In this document: one piece after another, positions 52,591 through 60,676 of the stretch
How the letters are laid out: every line of letters begins with the position of its first letter
Numbering within the stretch: position 1 is the first letter of the stretch
Assembly: GCA_004212155.1 (NCBI GenBank)
Contig: RXIG01000001.1
Location: forward strand, 143,679-207,678
From: an archaeon
Lineage (GTDB): Archaea; Methanobacteriota_B; Thermococci; Methanofastidiosales; NM3
DNA length: 64,000 bases
Direction of reading: 5' to 3'
Program-made: the position numbers and the translations under genes
The notes under the pieces: model-generated
Seen by the model: only the letters and a program-made list of their open reading frames with translations
The model's database searches: none
Told to the model about the DNA's origin: nothing

Positions 52591-53166
52591 TTACCTAGGT
52601 TTGCACAGTATCTCGTGATAGGCGAAGTCAAAGACCGCGTTCGAGTGGGCCGGTGTCACGACGCACGCAGTGTCAGCCCCTTTGCCCGTGCCTCCGATGA
52701 CCATGATCTCCTCGTCCATGGGCACAAGCCCCGCATCAGCGGCCATGATCGTGATCTCTAAGACGACCTTGATGCCATGTCCGAACAATCGCAGCGTCTG
52801 TGCCATGAGCTCCTGAGGTGAGAGGAGCCCGAACTTGTTCTTGATGCCACGACCCACGCCAGAGAGCGCATGCGATGTGGTGAGTACCTTGACGCCCTTT
52901 TCCAGAAGCGCTTGTCGAGCCTCTGGGGGCATGCGGTCAACACCCTTTTCCTTGAAGCCGACCATGTGTGTGATGGCCACAACGTTGTTCGTAGCAGGAT
53001 CGACGCGTTTTATGAGCTCTTCAGCAGTATATCCTGACGTCGTTGCGACAACGAACGTGGTGATGCCAAGCTCCTTTGCCCGTGCCACCGCCCTGTCAAT
53101 GCAGTCGTTGGTCGCGTCCTTTCCGGGAGAGGAGAAATACGTTATAGCTTGTTCATCCTTTTCCAT
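52591..53166 (-). CDS. COG1751-type protein (pyruvate-kinase alpha/beta-like domain)
   Basis: A 191-residue soluble protein resembling the C-terminal alpha/beta domain of pyruvate kinase, without the catalytic barrel. Clear segments are ATNDCIDRAVARAKELGITTFVVATTSGYTAEEL, VAITHMVGFKEKGVDRMP and VMVIGGTGKGADTACVVTPA. COG1751 members are found in methanogens with no firm role; the fold can bind nucleotides or phosphosugars. GAAGGTGG is 5 bases before the ATG at 53166. It is the first gene of a set with the MBL and UspA genes. Confidence 0.78.
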   Translation of the reverse strand: MEKDEQAITYFSSPGKDATNDCIDRAVARAKELGITTFVVATTSGYTAEELIKRVDPATNNVVAITHMVGFKEKGVDRMPPEARQALLEKGVKVLTTSHALSGVGRGIKNKFGLLSPQELMAQTLRLFGHGIKVVLEITIMAADAGLVPMDEEIMVIGGTGKGADTACVVTPAHSNAVFDFAYHEILCKPR

Positions 53167-53293
53167 TTTTTCCACCTTCTTGATGTCTCTACTCTCCCTA
53201 GCAGTTATTTAATTTTGCCCATGATGGCACATCTTTTTGTGATGCAACCCCAGAACCCACAATCCTTTTAATCGGCCATGCACTAGGTCAGCC

Positions 53294-54580
53294 ATGCATC
53301 TCAATCTCGATCTCCATTCCCACTCCGGGTACGCGGGAGGCGTCGGGAATACGTCGTTTGATGCCATCGAGCGCAACATGCCGCTCAAGGGCATCGATAT
53401 CGTGGGCACGGGGGATTGCCTCCATCCAATCTGGTACGATATGCTGCGCTCGACGTTGCACGAATCTTCCACAGGACTCTTCTCGGTAACAGATGATAGC
53501 ACGATATCATATATGCTCCAGACGGAGATCATCATCACGGCAGATATCGGTGATCGGAGAAAGGGCGTGCACAACGTTATCCTGTTTCCCACGTTCGAGA
53601 GCGTAGACGCTACTCGTTCACTTCTGGAAAAATGGGGTGTCAAGAACACCGTTGGCCGTCCATTCCTGTGCTGTGAAGGACCAGATGATGTGGCCCGAAA
53701 GCTTTCGGCCATCCATGGGGTCGATGACATGATCGAGATCGTTCCCGCCCACGTCATGACTCCTGAGGGCGTATTTGGTTCGAAGGCGCCCGTTGACTCG
53801 CTTTGTGATTTCTACAGTGATGCGACTGATCTCATGTCCATGGTGGAAACAGGCTTATCGGCAGACCCCCTGATACTTGCAATGGTGCCAGAACTGGACA
53901 GGATGACGCTTATATCGAACAGTGATGCGCACTCGCCCGCACTGCACCGTATGGGCAGGGAGTTTACCACCGTCGATGCCCGGCGAAGCTACGAGTCGAT
54001 CATCACGGGACTACGTCGCGGGCACGTGGTGCATACGGCGGAGTTCAATCCTTCAGAAGGCCGTTACTTCCTCACTGGTCACCGTGCCGGACGCAAAGGG
54101 CACACACAGGGGGAATACTGCATCTTCTCGCCCCGGCACACGCCGCCTGACGGCAAATGCCCTATATGTGGAAAAAGCCTGACAGTGGGCGTGCTCGAAC
54201 GAGCTGCGCACCTCTCAAGGGCGCAGGGCGAGGAACGCACGCTCGATTCGGTGCGACCTTCGACGCAATTCGTACACATGGTGCCGCTCGTGGAGATCAT
54301 TGCCCATAATCGCGGCATATCGTCCGTTTCATCCAAGAAGGTCCTGTCCGCCTACCATGAGGTGACGTCGATATGCAACGAATGCGACCTGTGGTTCGAG
54401 TCGGAGTCTGCTGTAAGGAAAATGTTGGCAGGCATCGTCACCGATTCGCTGATAGACGACATCATCCAGGTCAAGAGGGGCAACTTCACGTTCACTCCCG
54501 CCGGTTACGATGGGGAGTACGGTGCGTTAACGATAGGTGTGCAAGGCGATGTGGAGGACGTTTCCATCGTGCACCGCTAG
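53294..54580 (+). CDS. Endonuclease Q (EndoQ)
   Basis: A 428-residue protein of TIGR00375 type. An N-terminal PHP metallo-phosphoesterase domain has DLHSHSGYAGGVG and the later His-rich IGTGD and SDAHSPA blocks that bind metals. The second half has zinc-binding Cys pairs in CPICGKSL and CNECDLWF. EndoQ cuts 5' of deaminated bases such as uracil and hypoxanthine and is known from Thermococcales and some methanogens. A CTTTTAATC box lies about 27 bases before the ATG. It overlaps the convergent export-protein gene by 4 bases. Confidence 0.82.
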   Translation: MHLNLDLHSHSGYAGGVGNTSFDAIERNMPLKGIDIVGTGDCLHPIWYDMLRSTLHESSTGLFSVTDDSTISYMLQTEIIITADIGDRRKGVHNVILFPTFESVDATRSLLEKWGVKNTVGRPFLCCEGPDDVARKLSAIHGVDDMIEIVPAHVMTPEGVFGSKAPVDSLCDFYSDATDLMSMVETGLSADPLILAMVPELDRMTLISNSDAHSPALHRMGREFTTVDARRSYESIITGLRRGHVVHTAEFNPSEGRYFLTGHRAGRKGHTQGEYCIFSPRHTPPDGKCPICGKSLTVGVLERAAHLSRAQGEERTLDSVRPSTQFVHMVPLVEIIAHNRGISSVSSKKVLSAYHEVTSICNECDLWFESESAVRKMLAGIVTDSLIDDIIQVKRGNFTFTPAGYDGEYGALTIGVQGDVEDVSIVHR

Positions 54581-55044
54581 AAGAGTGCCAGGATCTTTGA
54601 TACGCCAAATGCGATGAGCGTGCAGCCGATGATGCTCCCGAGCGTCAAGAGGCCGTACGTGTATGCCCTCCTGAGCTTGAGCACATGGGTGAGGAGCACT
54701 CCGCTCCACATGCCACCGCCCTGGATGGGCATGGCCGACACAACGACGATGCCAACGATTCCCATCTTTCGCGCCCAGAGCACCAGTCTCGACTTCTCCA
54801 GGCGATGCGACCGTTGTTCGATGTGAGCGCTGACCTTTTGCATGATCCCTGTGTTCGAGGTGTGCGTGTAGATATGTTCAAAGACAGGTATCTGCAATAC
54901 ATCAAGCACGATGGCAAAAATTATGAGGATATGCACGTTCGTTCCGATGGCGAGCATGTACGGTATCGATATCTTCCTTCCGAGGAGGATGTGCATGAAA
55001 AAGAATGTGACTGCGACGGTAACGGTATGCATCGTATCACTCAT
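54577..55044 (-). CDS. Small multidrug-export-like membrane protein (PF06695 type)
   Basis: A 155-residue protein with four or five hydrophobic helices, resembling COG2426 small multidrug export proteins: an N-terminal TVAVTFFFMHILLGRKISIPYMLAIG and a second half with GIVGIVVVSAMPIQGGGMWSGVLLTH. Its start overlaps the UbiA stop by 4 bases (ATGA), so the two are coupled. The export name is a family label; the function has not been established here. Confidence 0.72.
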   Translation of the reverse strand: MSDTMHTVTVAVTFFFMHILLGRKISIPYMLAIGTNVHILIIFAIVLDVLQIPVFEHIYTHTSNTGIMQKVSAHIEQRSHRLEKSRLVLWARKMGIVGIVVVSAMPIQGGGMWSGVLLTHVLKLRRAYTYGLLTLGSIIGCTLIAFGVSKILALF

Positions 55045-55865
55045 ATGCCTATGTAGAGCCCGAGGATGCCAATCACGATGAGCACTTTCAAATATGTTTT
55101 TACCCGTTCAGCCGTCCGCACCGTAGGGGATCGTATCAAAAGTGAGAGGATATATAGAATCGGGATGTCAACGCCAACGAGCATTGTTGCGAGGTAATAG
55201 ATATTGTAGAGCCCCATAAGATATGGTATGGGTGTGATGCACATCAGAAGGATAAGCGGCAGTGCCCCCAACTTGAGCGATGTAGACGTTCCGTAGCGGA
55301 TTGCAAGCGTGTGGGCGCCGCCCGCTTCATCGCCTGTAAGGTCCTCGGTGTCCTTAACGATCTCCCTGCTGAGATTGATGAGGAATGCGAACAAGGCAAC
55401 GAACACGATCTTCTCGATGCCGGCCACGGACACGCCGCCATAGACGATGGCCATACCCGTAAGCCCTGCAACGGTGAGATTGCCGGGCAATCCCATGTGC
55501 TTGAGCGACTTGGCGTAGTAGTAGAGCACGACGGATGCGCCCACTGCGATGACAAGGCATGCGTAATTGATAAACAACGCTACGATCGACCCACATGCAA
55601 ACGATAGTATCGAGAAGTACAACGCCTCCCTACGGCTCACCCTGCCGGAGGGAATGGGGCGATTGGGCTTGTTGATCCTGTCGATATCGTAATCGAAGTA
55701 ATCATTGATCGCGTTGCCACCCGACGAGATGAAGATCACCGATGCAACGGCAAGCAGGATCGTTGCGTCCATCTCGTGTGTCATGAATCCGGCCAACACC
55801 ACCGCCAGCGATGCGAGAAGCGAATTGAGCGGCCGCGTGAGCATGAAGAGCCCCTTGGCATCCAT
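55041..55865 (-). CDS. UbiA-family prenyltransferase, probably digeranylgeranylglyceryl phosphate synthase
   Basis: A 274-residue integral membrane prenyltransferase with about eight helices. The first Asp-rich motif is NAINDYFDYDIDRINKPNRP and the second is REIVKDTEDLTGDEAGG, the metal-diphosphate sites. This spacing is typical of archaeal digeranylgeranylglyceryl phosphate synthase, which adds the second isoprenoid chain to the membrane-lipid backbone. The ATG at 55865 lies about 27 bases after a TATA box shared with the divergent gene. Alternative UbiA substrates cannot be excluded, but this is the common archaeal role. Confidence 0.82.
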   Translation of the reverse strand: MDAKGLFMLTRPLNSLLASLAVVLAGFMTHEMDATILLAVASVIFISSGGNAINDYFDYDIDRINKPNRPIPSGRVSRREALYFSILSFACGSIVALFINYACLVIAVGASVVLYYYAKSLKHMGLPGNLTVAGLTGMAIVYGGVSVAGIEKIVFVALFAFLINLSREIVKDTEDLTGDEAGGAHTLAIRYGTSTSLKLGALPLILLMCITPIPYLMGLYNIYYLATMLVGVDIPILYILSLLIRSPTVRTAERVKTYLKVLIVIGILGLYIGI

Positions 55866-55886
55866 GCATGCTGATACTCCCAAACA

Positions 55887-55897
55887 CTTATAAAACA
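55887..55897. promoter_or_regulatory. Shared bidirectional TATA box
   Basis: The AT core ACTTATAAAAC lies between two divergent genes whose start codons are only 51 bases apart. Reading right, it is CTTATAAA about 24 bases before the ATG at 55916; reading left, it is TTATAAGT about 27 bases before the ATG at 55865. Both distances are right for leaderless starts, so the same site probably directs transcription in both directions. Confidence 0.6.
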
Positions 55898-55915
55898 TTT
55901 GTTTGTACTCTCAGC

Positions 55916-56584
55916 ATGGGATTCGTGCAGCTTTCAAGCGGCGGCAAGGACTCTGTCTATTCTATGCATCGTGCCATGCAGCAGGGTGTTTCATTCTCCG
56001 AGATCCTTACTGTCGTCCCCCGTCGCGAGGACTCCTACATGTTCCATTACCCCAATGCACGATGGGCCGAGCTGCAGGCCAGGGCGATGGACCTTCCGCA
56101 CCGTTTCGTACATACCGAGGGCGTCAAGGAGCGCGAACTTGAAGACCTCAGGGATGCTTTGGCGTCCATGGACATCGATGGCGTGTGCAGCGGGGCGGTG
56201 AAGTCGTCGTATCAGTTCGATCGCATCAAGGCACTGTGCGATGACCTTAATCTGGAATGCATCTCCCCGTTATGGCAGTGCGATGAACGGGCGCTCATTC
56301 ACGAGGCTGCATCGGTGCTTGATATCGTGATCGTCGGTGTATATGCGTGGGGACTTGGGCGCGACCTCTTAGGACGCCACATCGATGAGGAATTTCTTGC
56401 ATTCCTTGATGTGGCACACGAGCGCTATGGCGTCAATTACGTTGGTGAAGGGGGAGAATATGAGACGTACGTCGTCGATGCGCCCCAATTCAAAAAAAGC
56501 ATTCATATCATGGATTCCTCGGTCGTATGGGAACGTGATTCTGGATATCTTTCAATAACTAGCGCAACACTTGAAGATAAATAA
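55916..56584 (+). CDS. PP-loop ATPase, diphthine-ammonia ligase (DPH6)-like
   Basis: A 222-residue protein of the DUF71/COG2102 ATP-pyrophosphatase family. The PP-loop SSGGKDSVYSM is at residues 7-17, ELEDLRDAL and SGAVKSSYQFDRIK follow, and the family hallmark GEGGEYETYVVDAP is near residue 181. In eukaryotes and archaea this family completes diphthamide on elongation factor 2. It starts leaderless, about 24 bases after the shared TATA box. Diphthamide synthesis is the best-supported role. Confidence 0.86.
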   Translation: MGFVQLSSGGKDSVYSMHRAMQQGVSFSEILTVVPRREDSYMFHYPNARWAELQARAMDLPHRFVHTEGVKERELEDLRDALASMDIDGVCSGAVKSSYQFDRIKALCDDLNLECISPLWQCDERALIHEAASVLDIVIVGVYAWGLGRDLLGRHIDEEFLAFLDVAHERYGVNYVGEGGEYETYVVDAPQFKKSIHIMDSSVVWERDSGYLSITSATLEDK

Positions 56585-56679
56585 GTTATAGTATAATATT
56601 TTTAATTCTTTAATATTTTTATATTCTTGATAGTTATATTATTTATTTTTTAGAATATAATATAGGAATATTTTTATAT

Positions 56680-56711
56680 ATGGGTATATTATCCATACAA
56701 ACCTTTTTATA
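56680..56711 (+). promoter_or_regulatory. Inverted repeat plus TATA element before the first methyltransferase-corrinoid gene
   Basis: ATGGGTATATTATCCAT (56680-56696) is an imperfect inverted repeat, ATGG-G-TA/TATCCAT. Seven bases later TTTTTATA (56704-56711) forms the TATA box. The same arrangement, with the same 7-bp gap, lies before the second gene copy at 58709-58740, and the motif was not noticed elsewhere. Transcription would begin about 45 bases before the start codon, giving a short leader with a GGAGG ribosome binding site. Confidence 0.65.
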
Positions 56712-56782
56712 TATATTTCATGAGATAACGCGAGATTTCAAAGATGGAATCTCTTTTTTACTATATGTGCGGAGGAAAAAAT

Positions 56783-58534
56783 ATGGTACGTGAAATGACA
56801 CCAAAAAGAAGATTTCTGACCGCTTTGCAAGGCGGTAACACGGACCGAAGGTCCGCTATCGTTCTTTCAAACTTCGTTGTTCCACTCATGGAAGCAACAG
56901 GCGTAAGCTGGCCAGACTGCCAGTTGAAGCCCGAAGTGCTTGCCAAGTTCCAGGCCGGACGATACGAAGTGTGTGGCCTTGACAGCATTTTCAGCCACAA
57001 TGACCTCGTGAGCGAAGTGACGCAGATCGGCGGTACCGACATTATCGACATTGGAACGAAGGACAGGCACCCTTCTGTTGTCAAGCACATCTGGAAAGGC
57101 AAGGAGCCAGAGGACTGCGCCATCCCGGAGAATGCTATAGAGAACGGCCGAAACCCCATCATACAGGGTTGTCTCGATATCGTCTCTGAGAACTATGGCG
57201 ACACCGTCAGCTGTTGCCGAGTGCTTACCGGTCCGATCACCGTAGCAGGCCACCTTTGGGGCGTTGAGCCACTTCTCGAGATGTCAAAGACAAACCCCGA
57301 CAAGTTCATGCAGTGTCTGGACATCGTCAACGACCTTCTTATCGATACGGCACGCGATGCGATCGACAATCATGGTGCTGATTCGGTCTACATGCCCGAC
57401 CCGACAGCATCCGGCGACCTTCTCTCGCCAGCATCGTTTAGCCAGCTCATGCTTCCCATCTACCAGCGATTCACGAAGGCGATCAAGGATGTTCCATCAT
57501 TCTTGCACATCTGCGGAAACACAGCACCGTTCCTTATGCACGCACCCGACTCGGGATTCGATGCGTTCTCATTCGAGGCGCCCGGCTGCGTCGCAGCCGA
57601 TGCGAAGCGCACCATCGGCGACAGGATGGCGCTCATCGGCTCGCTTGAGACCGTTCGCGTCATGATGCTTGGCTCGCCTGAGCTTGTTTACCAGGAAGCA
57701 CTTGAAAACATCAGAGACGGCGTTGACATCGTGTCCCCAGCATGCGGCACTCCACCATACACGCCGATCGAGAACATCAAGGCTCTCGTCGACGCGACGA
57801 AAAAGCATGAGAAGAAGAAAAAGAAAAGGAAGCCCAAGGTAGAGATCGTTGCCGAGTTCATGCCTGAAGGACCCAAGTTCAAGGAACTCACCGAGGTCGT
57901 GATGGAGGGTGACGCAGAATCGGCGGAAAAGATCACCAAGCAGCTTCTCGAAGAGGGCGTCGACGCCGTTGACATCGTCGAGAAGGCGCTCCTCCCAGGT
58001 GCGATCGCCGTTGCAAAGCTCTACGACGGAGGCTACGTCTTCGTGCCGGAGATCCTCCTTGCCAGCGGAGCGATGCAGGCAGGCATCGAGCACTGCAAGG
58101 ACGCTCTTGCAGGCATCGAGAAGCAGGGCAAGATCATCATGCACGTCGCAGATGGTGATGTCCACGAGATCGGCAAGAACATCGTCGCAACGATCCTCGA
58201 GGCCAAGGGGTATGAGGTCGTCGACCTTGGAAAGTCCGTGTTGCCCGACAAGGTCATCGAGGCCATCAAGAACGAGAAGCCCGATGTCGTCTCAGGCACG
58301 TCGCTCATGACATCGACCCGAAACGCCTTCCCGAAGATCGCTGCGAAGATGCAGGAAGAAGGCCTCAACCAACCATTCGTCGTTGCAGGAGGCTCAGTCG
58401 ACACGACCTTTGCAGAGTCCATGGACTTTGCCATCTACGCAGACGGTCCAGAGGTCGGCGACTCCGTCCTCAAGGCTGCCAAGCAGGGCAAGTCATGGAA
58501 GGACATCCGCGACGAGGTCCATTCGTCATACTAA
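56783..58534 (+). CDS. Methyltransferase-corrinoid fusion protein (MtsA/MtaA-like plus B12-binding), copy 1
   Basis: A 583-residue fusion. Residues 1-345 are a uroporphyrinogen-decarboxylase-fold CoM methyltransferase; zinc ligands are in FLHICGNTA and SPACGTPP (the H-x-C...C pattern of MtaA/MtbA/MtsA). A Lys-rich linker (KKKKKRKPK) leads to a B12 cap domain and the corrinoid domain with DGDVHEIGKN near residue 460 (His as cobalt ligand), SGTSLMTSTRN and VVAGGSVDT. It could both carry and transfer methyl groups, as in methylthiol:CoM enzymes. The ATG at 56783 follows GGAGG and gives the same length as copy 2. Confidence 0.87.
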   Translation: MVREMTPKRRFLTALQGGNTDRRSAIVLSNFVVPLMEATGVSWPDCQLKPEVLAKFQAGRYEVCGLDSIFSHNDLVSEVTQIGGTDIIDIGTKDRHPSVVKHIWKGKEPEDCAIPENAIENGRNPIIQGCLDIVSENYGDTVSCCRVLTGPITVAGHLWGVEPLLEMSKTNPDKFMQCLDIVNDLLIDTARDAIDNHGADSVYMPDPTASGDLLSPASFSQLMLPIYQRFTKAIKDVPSFLHICGNTAPFLMHAPDSGFDAFSFEAPGCVAADAKRTIGDRMALIGSLETVRVMMLGSPELVYQEALENIRDGVDIVSPACGTPPYTPIENIKALVDATKKHEKKKKKRKPKVEIVAEFMPEGPKFKELTEVVMEGDAESAEKITKQLLEEGVDAVDIVEKALLPGAIAVAKLYDGGYVFVPEILLASGAMQAGIEHCKDALAGIEKQGKIIMHVADGDVHEIGKNIVATILEAKGYEVVDLGKSVLPDKVIEAIKNEKPDVVSGTSLMTSTRNAFPKIAAKMQEEGLNQPFVVAGGSVDTTFAESMDFAIYADGPEVGDSVLKAAKQGKSWKDIRDEVHSSY

Positions 58535-58540
58535 GCCCAC

Positions 58541-58580
58541 GAAAGGGCCGACATGCTCGGCCCTTTCTTCCCTTTTTCTT
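58541..58580 (+). terminator. Perfect hairpin terminator after copy 1
   Basis: GAAAGGGCCGA (58541-58551) and TCGGCCCTTTC (58557-58567) make a perfect 11-bp stem with the loop CATGC, starting 6 bases after the stop codon and followed by a T-rich run. It could stop transcription from the first methyltransferase gene, separating it from copy 2. A strong hairpin before T is unusual for archaeal terminators, which mostly rely on T-tracts. Confidence 0.7.
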
Positions 58581-58708
58581 TGTGCCTTATAGTATACTAT
58601 ATAATGAATGTTCAATAATCGAACATTGTATAATATTTGTTGATTTTATTGACTTGCCTTTAAGGGTATTAGTCAATTTTAGTAAATTATTCTCATTAAG
58701 AATTTATC

Positions 58709-58740
58709 ATGGATAAAATATCCATAAAAATGTTTTTATA
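58709..58740 (+). promoter_or_regulatory. Inverted repeat plus TATA element before the second methyltransferase-corrinoid gene
   Basis: ATGGATA-AAA-TATCCAT (58709-58725) is a perfect inverted repeat, then after 7 bases comes TTTTTATA (58733-58740). The right half TATCCAT, the gap and the TATA box match the element before copy 1. The left arm is perfect here but has one mismatch in copy 1. It sits where a regulator would touch the basal transcription factors. Confidence 0.7.
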
Positions 58741-58803
58741 AATTGCTATAGAATATATCGTTGATTTATTAAATTAAATAAATCAAAATGGGAGGAATAC
58801 TTA

Positions 58804-60555
58804 ATGGTAGGAGAAATGACACCTAAAAGGAGACACCTTACTGCCTTACAAGGCGGCAAGACAGATAGACCCTCCGTAATAGTCCTTTCGAACTTTGTTC
58901 TTGAGTTGATGGACGCCACCGGCGTTGATTGGCCTGCCTGTCAGGTCGAACCAGAAGCTCTTGCAAAGTTGCAAGCGGGACGATACGAAGTGTGTGGTCT
59001 TGACAGTCTTCTATGCCACAATGATCTTGTAAGTGAAACATCAACGATTGGCGGAGAAGATATTATAGATATTGGAAAGAAGGATCGCCAACCTTCTGTT
59101 ACGAAACATGTGTGGGCCGGAAAAGATCCTGATGATTGCTCTATCCCTGATGATGCTCTTGACCGCGGAAGAAATCCTCTATTGCAGCAAACTTTGGATA
59201 TACTATCTTCCAATTATGGGGACACCGTATCTATCACGAAAATGATAACGGGCCCCATGACTGTGGCAGGCCACCTTTGGGGCGTTGAGCCACTTCTCGA
59301 GATGTCAAAGACAAATCCAGATAAATTCATACAATCAATTGACCTCGTTACTGACCTTTTAATCGACATAGCAAGGGATGCCATCGATAACCATGGTGCC
59401 GATTCAGTATATATGCCTGATCCGACTGCTTCGGGTGACCTGCTCTCCCCCGCAGCTTTTGATCAATATCTCAATCCCATATACAGGCGTTTTACACGCG
59501 CCATAAAGGATGTTCCATCATATCTGCATATCTGTGGTGACACGACAGGGTTCCTTATGTATGCACCGTACAGTGGATTCGATGCTTTTTCGTACGAATC
59601 ACCTGGCTGTTACACTATCGATGCAAAACGAGCTCTGGGTGACAGGATGGCCCTCATAGGGTCTCTTGAAACGGTGCGCGTTATCATGCTCGGTTCACCA
59701 GAGCTCATCGAGAAAGAGGCCCTGCAGGACCTTCGCGACGGTGCTGATATTCTTTGCCCAGCTTGTGGCACGCCACCATACACCCCGCTCGAAAACATCA
59801 AGGCTCTCGTCGATGCGGCCAAGCCAAAGGAGAAGAAGAAAAAGAAGAAGCGGCCAAAGAAGGAGATTGTTGCCGAGTTCATGCCCGAGGATGCAAAGCT
59901 TCGCGAGCTTACCGAGGTCGTTATGGACGGTGACAGTGCAACGAGCGAGAAGCTGACCGTTTCCCTTCTCGATGAAGGATACAAACCACTCGACATTGTT
60001 GAAAACGCACTCCTTCCTGGTGCAATCGCTGTTGCAAAGCTCTACGACGGCGGCTACGTCTTCGTGCCCGAGATCTTGCTTTCGAGCGGCGCCATGCAGG
60101 CAGGTATCAAGCACTGCAAGGATGCAATGGGCGATGTTGCAAAGAAGGGTAAGATCCTTATGCACGTCGCAGATGGTGACGTCCACGAGATTGGCAAGAA
60201 CATCGTCGCAACGATCCTCGAGGCCAAGGGGTATGAGGTTGCTGACCTTGGAAAGTCTGTGCCCGTCGACAAAGTTATTGAAGGGATCAAGAAGGAAAAG
60301 CCTGATGTCGTTTCTGGTACATCGCTCATGACATCTACTCGAAACGCGTTCCCCAAGATTTCAGAGCAGATGAAAAAGGAAGGGATTGAGCTACCTTTTG
60401 TCGTTGCCGGTGGCTCAGTTGACACGACCTTTGCAGAGACCATGGAGTTTGCGATATACGCCGATGGTCCAGAAGTTGGTGATGAGATCATCAAGGCAGC
60501 CAAAGGCGGTAAAGGTTGGAAGGAGATACGGAAAGACGTACATTCTTCATACTAA
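58804..60555 (+). CDS. Methyltransferase-corrinoid fusion protein (MtsA/MtaA-like plus B12-binding), copy 2
   Basis: A 583-residue paralogue of copy 1 with the same domain order: methyltransferase with YLHICGDTT and CPACGTPP, Lys-rich linker KKKKKKRPKK, then the corrinoid domain with DGDVHEIGKN, SGTSLMTSTRN and VVAGGSVDT. Differences are spread over the N-terminal half (for example LCHNDLVSE for FSHNDLVSE), which may tune methyl-donor choice. Codon use in the first half is more AT-rich than in copy 1. GGGAGG precedes the ATG, and a T-tract terminator follows the stop. Confidence 0.87.
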   Translation: MVGEMTPKRRHLTALQGGKTDRPSVIVLSNFVLELMDATGVDWPACQVEPEALAKLQAGRYEVCGLDSLLCHNDLVSETSTIGGEDIIDIGKKDRQPSVTKHVWAGKDPDDCSIPDDALDRGRNPLLQQTLDILSSNYGDTVSITKMITGPMTVAGHLWGVEPLLEMSKTNPDKFIQSIDLVTDLLIDIARDAIDNHGADSVYMPDPTASGDLLSPAAFDQYLNPIYRRFTRAIKDVPSYLHICGDTTGFLMYAPYSGFDAFSYESPGCYTIDAKRALGDRMALIGSLETVRVIMLGSPELIEKEALQDLRDGADILCPACGTPPYTPLENIKALVDAAKPKEKKKKKKRPKKEIVAEFMPEDAKLRELTEVVMDGDSATSEKLTVSLLDEGYKPLDIVENALLPGAIAVAKLYDGGYVFVPEILLSSGAMQAGIKHCKDAMGDVAKKGKILMHVADGDVHEIGKNIVATILEAKGYEVADLGKSVPVDKVIEGIKKEKPDVVSGTSLMTSTRNAFPKISEQMKKEGIELPFVVAGGSVDTTFAETMEFAIYADGPEVGDEIIKAAKGGKGWKEIRKDVHSSY

Positions 60556-60559
60556 AATC

Positions 60560-60588
60560 TTTTTTTTCTTTTTTATTCTCTTTTTTTT
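60560..60588 (+). terminator. T-tract terminator after copy 2
   Basis: Three T-rich runs (TTTTTTTT, TTTTTT and TTTTTTTT) begin 4 bases after the copy 2 stop codon, with no hairpin. It is a typical archaeal stop signal and would separate copy 2 from the following reactivase gene, which has its own TATA box. Confidence 0.7.
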
Positions 60589-60676
60589 ATTATAATAAAT
60601 ATAAAATGTTCGTAGTGAATGCACGGTTACCGATAAGGTTTTTATAATATTCATGTCATGTTACGTCGGTGTCAGT

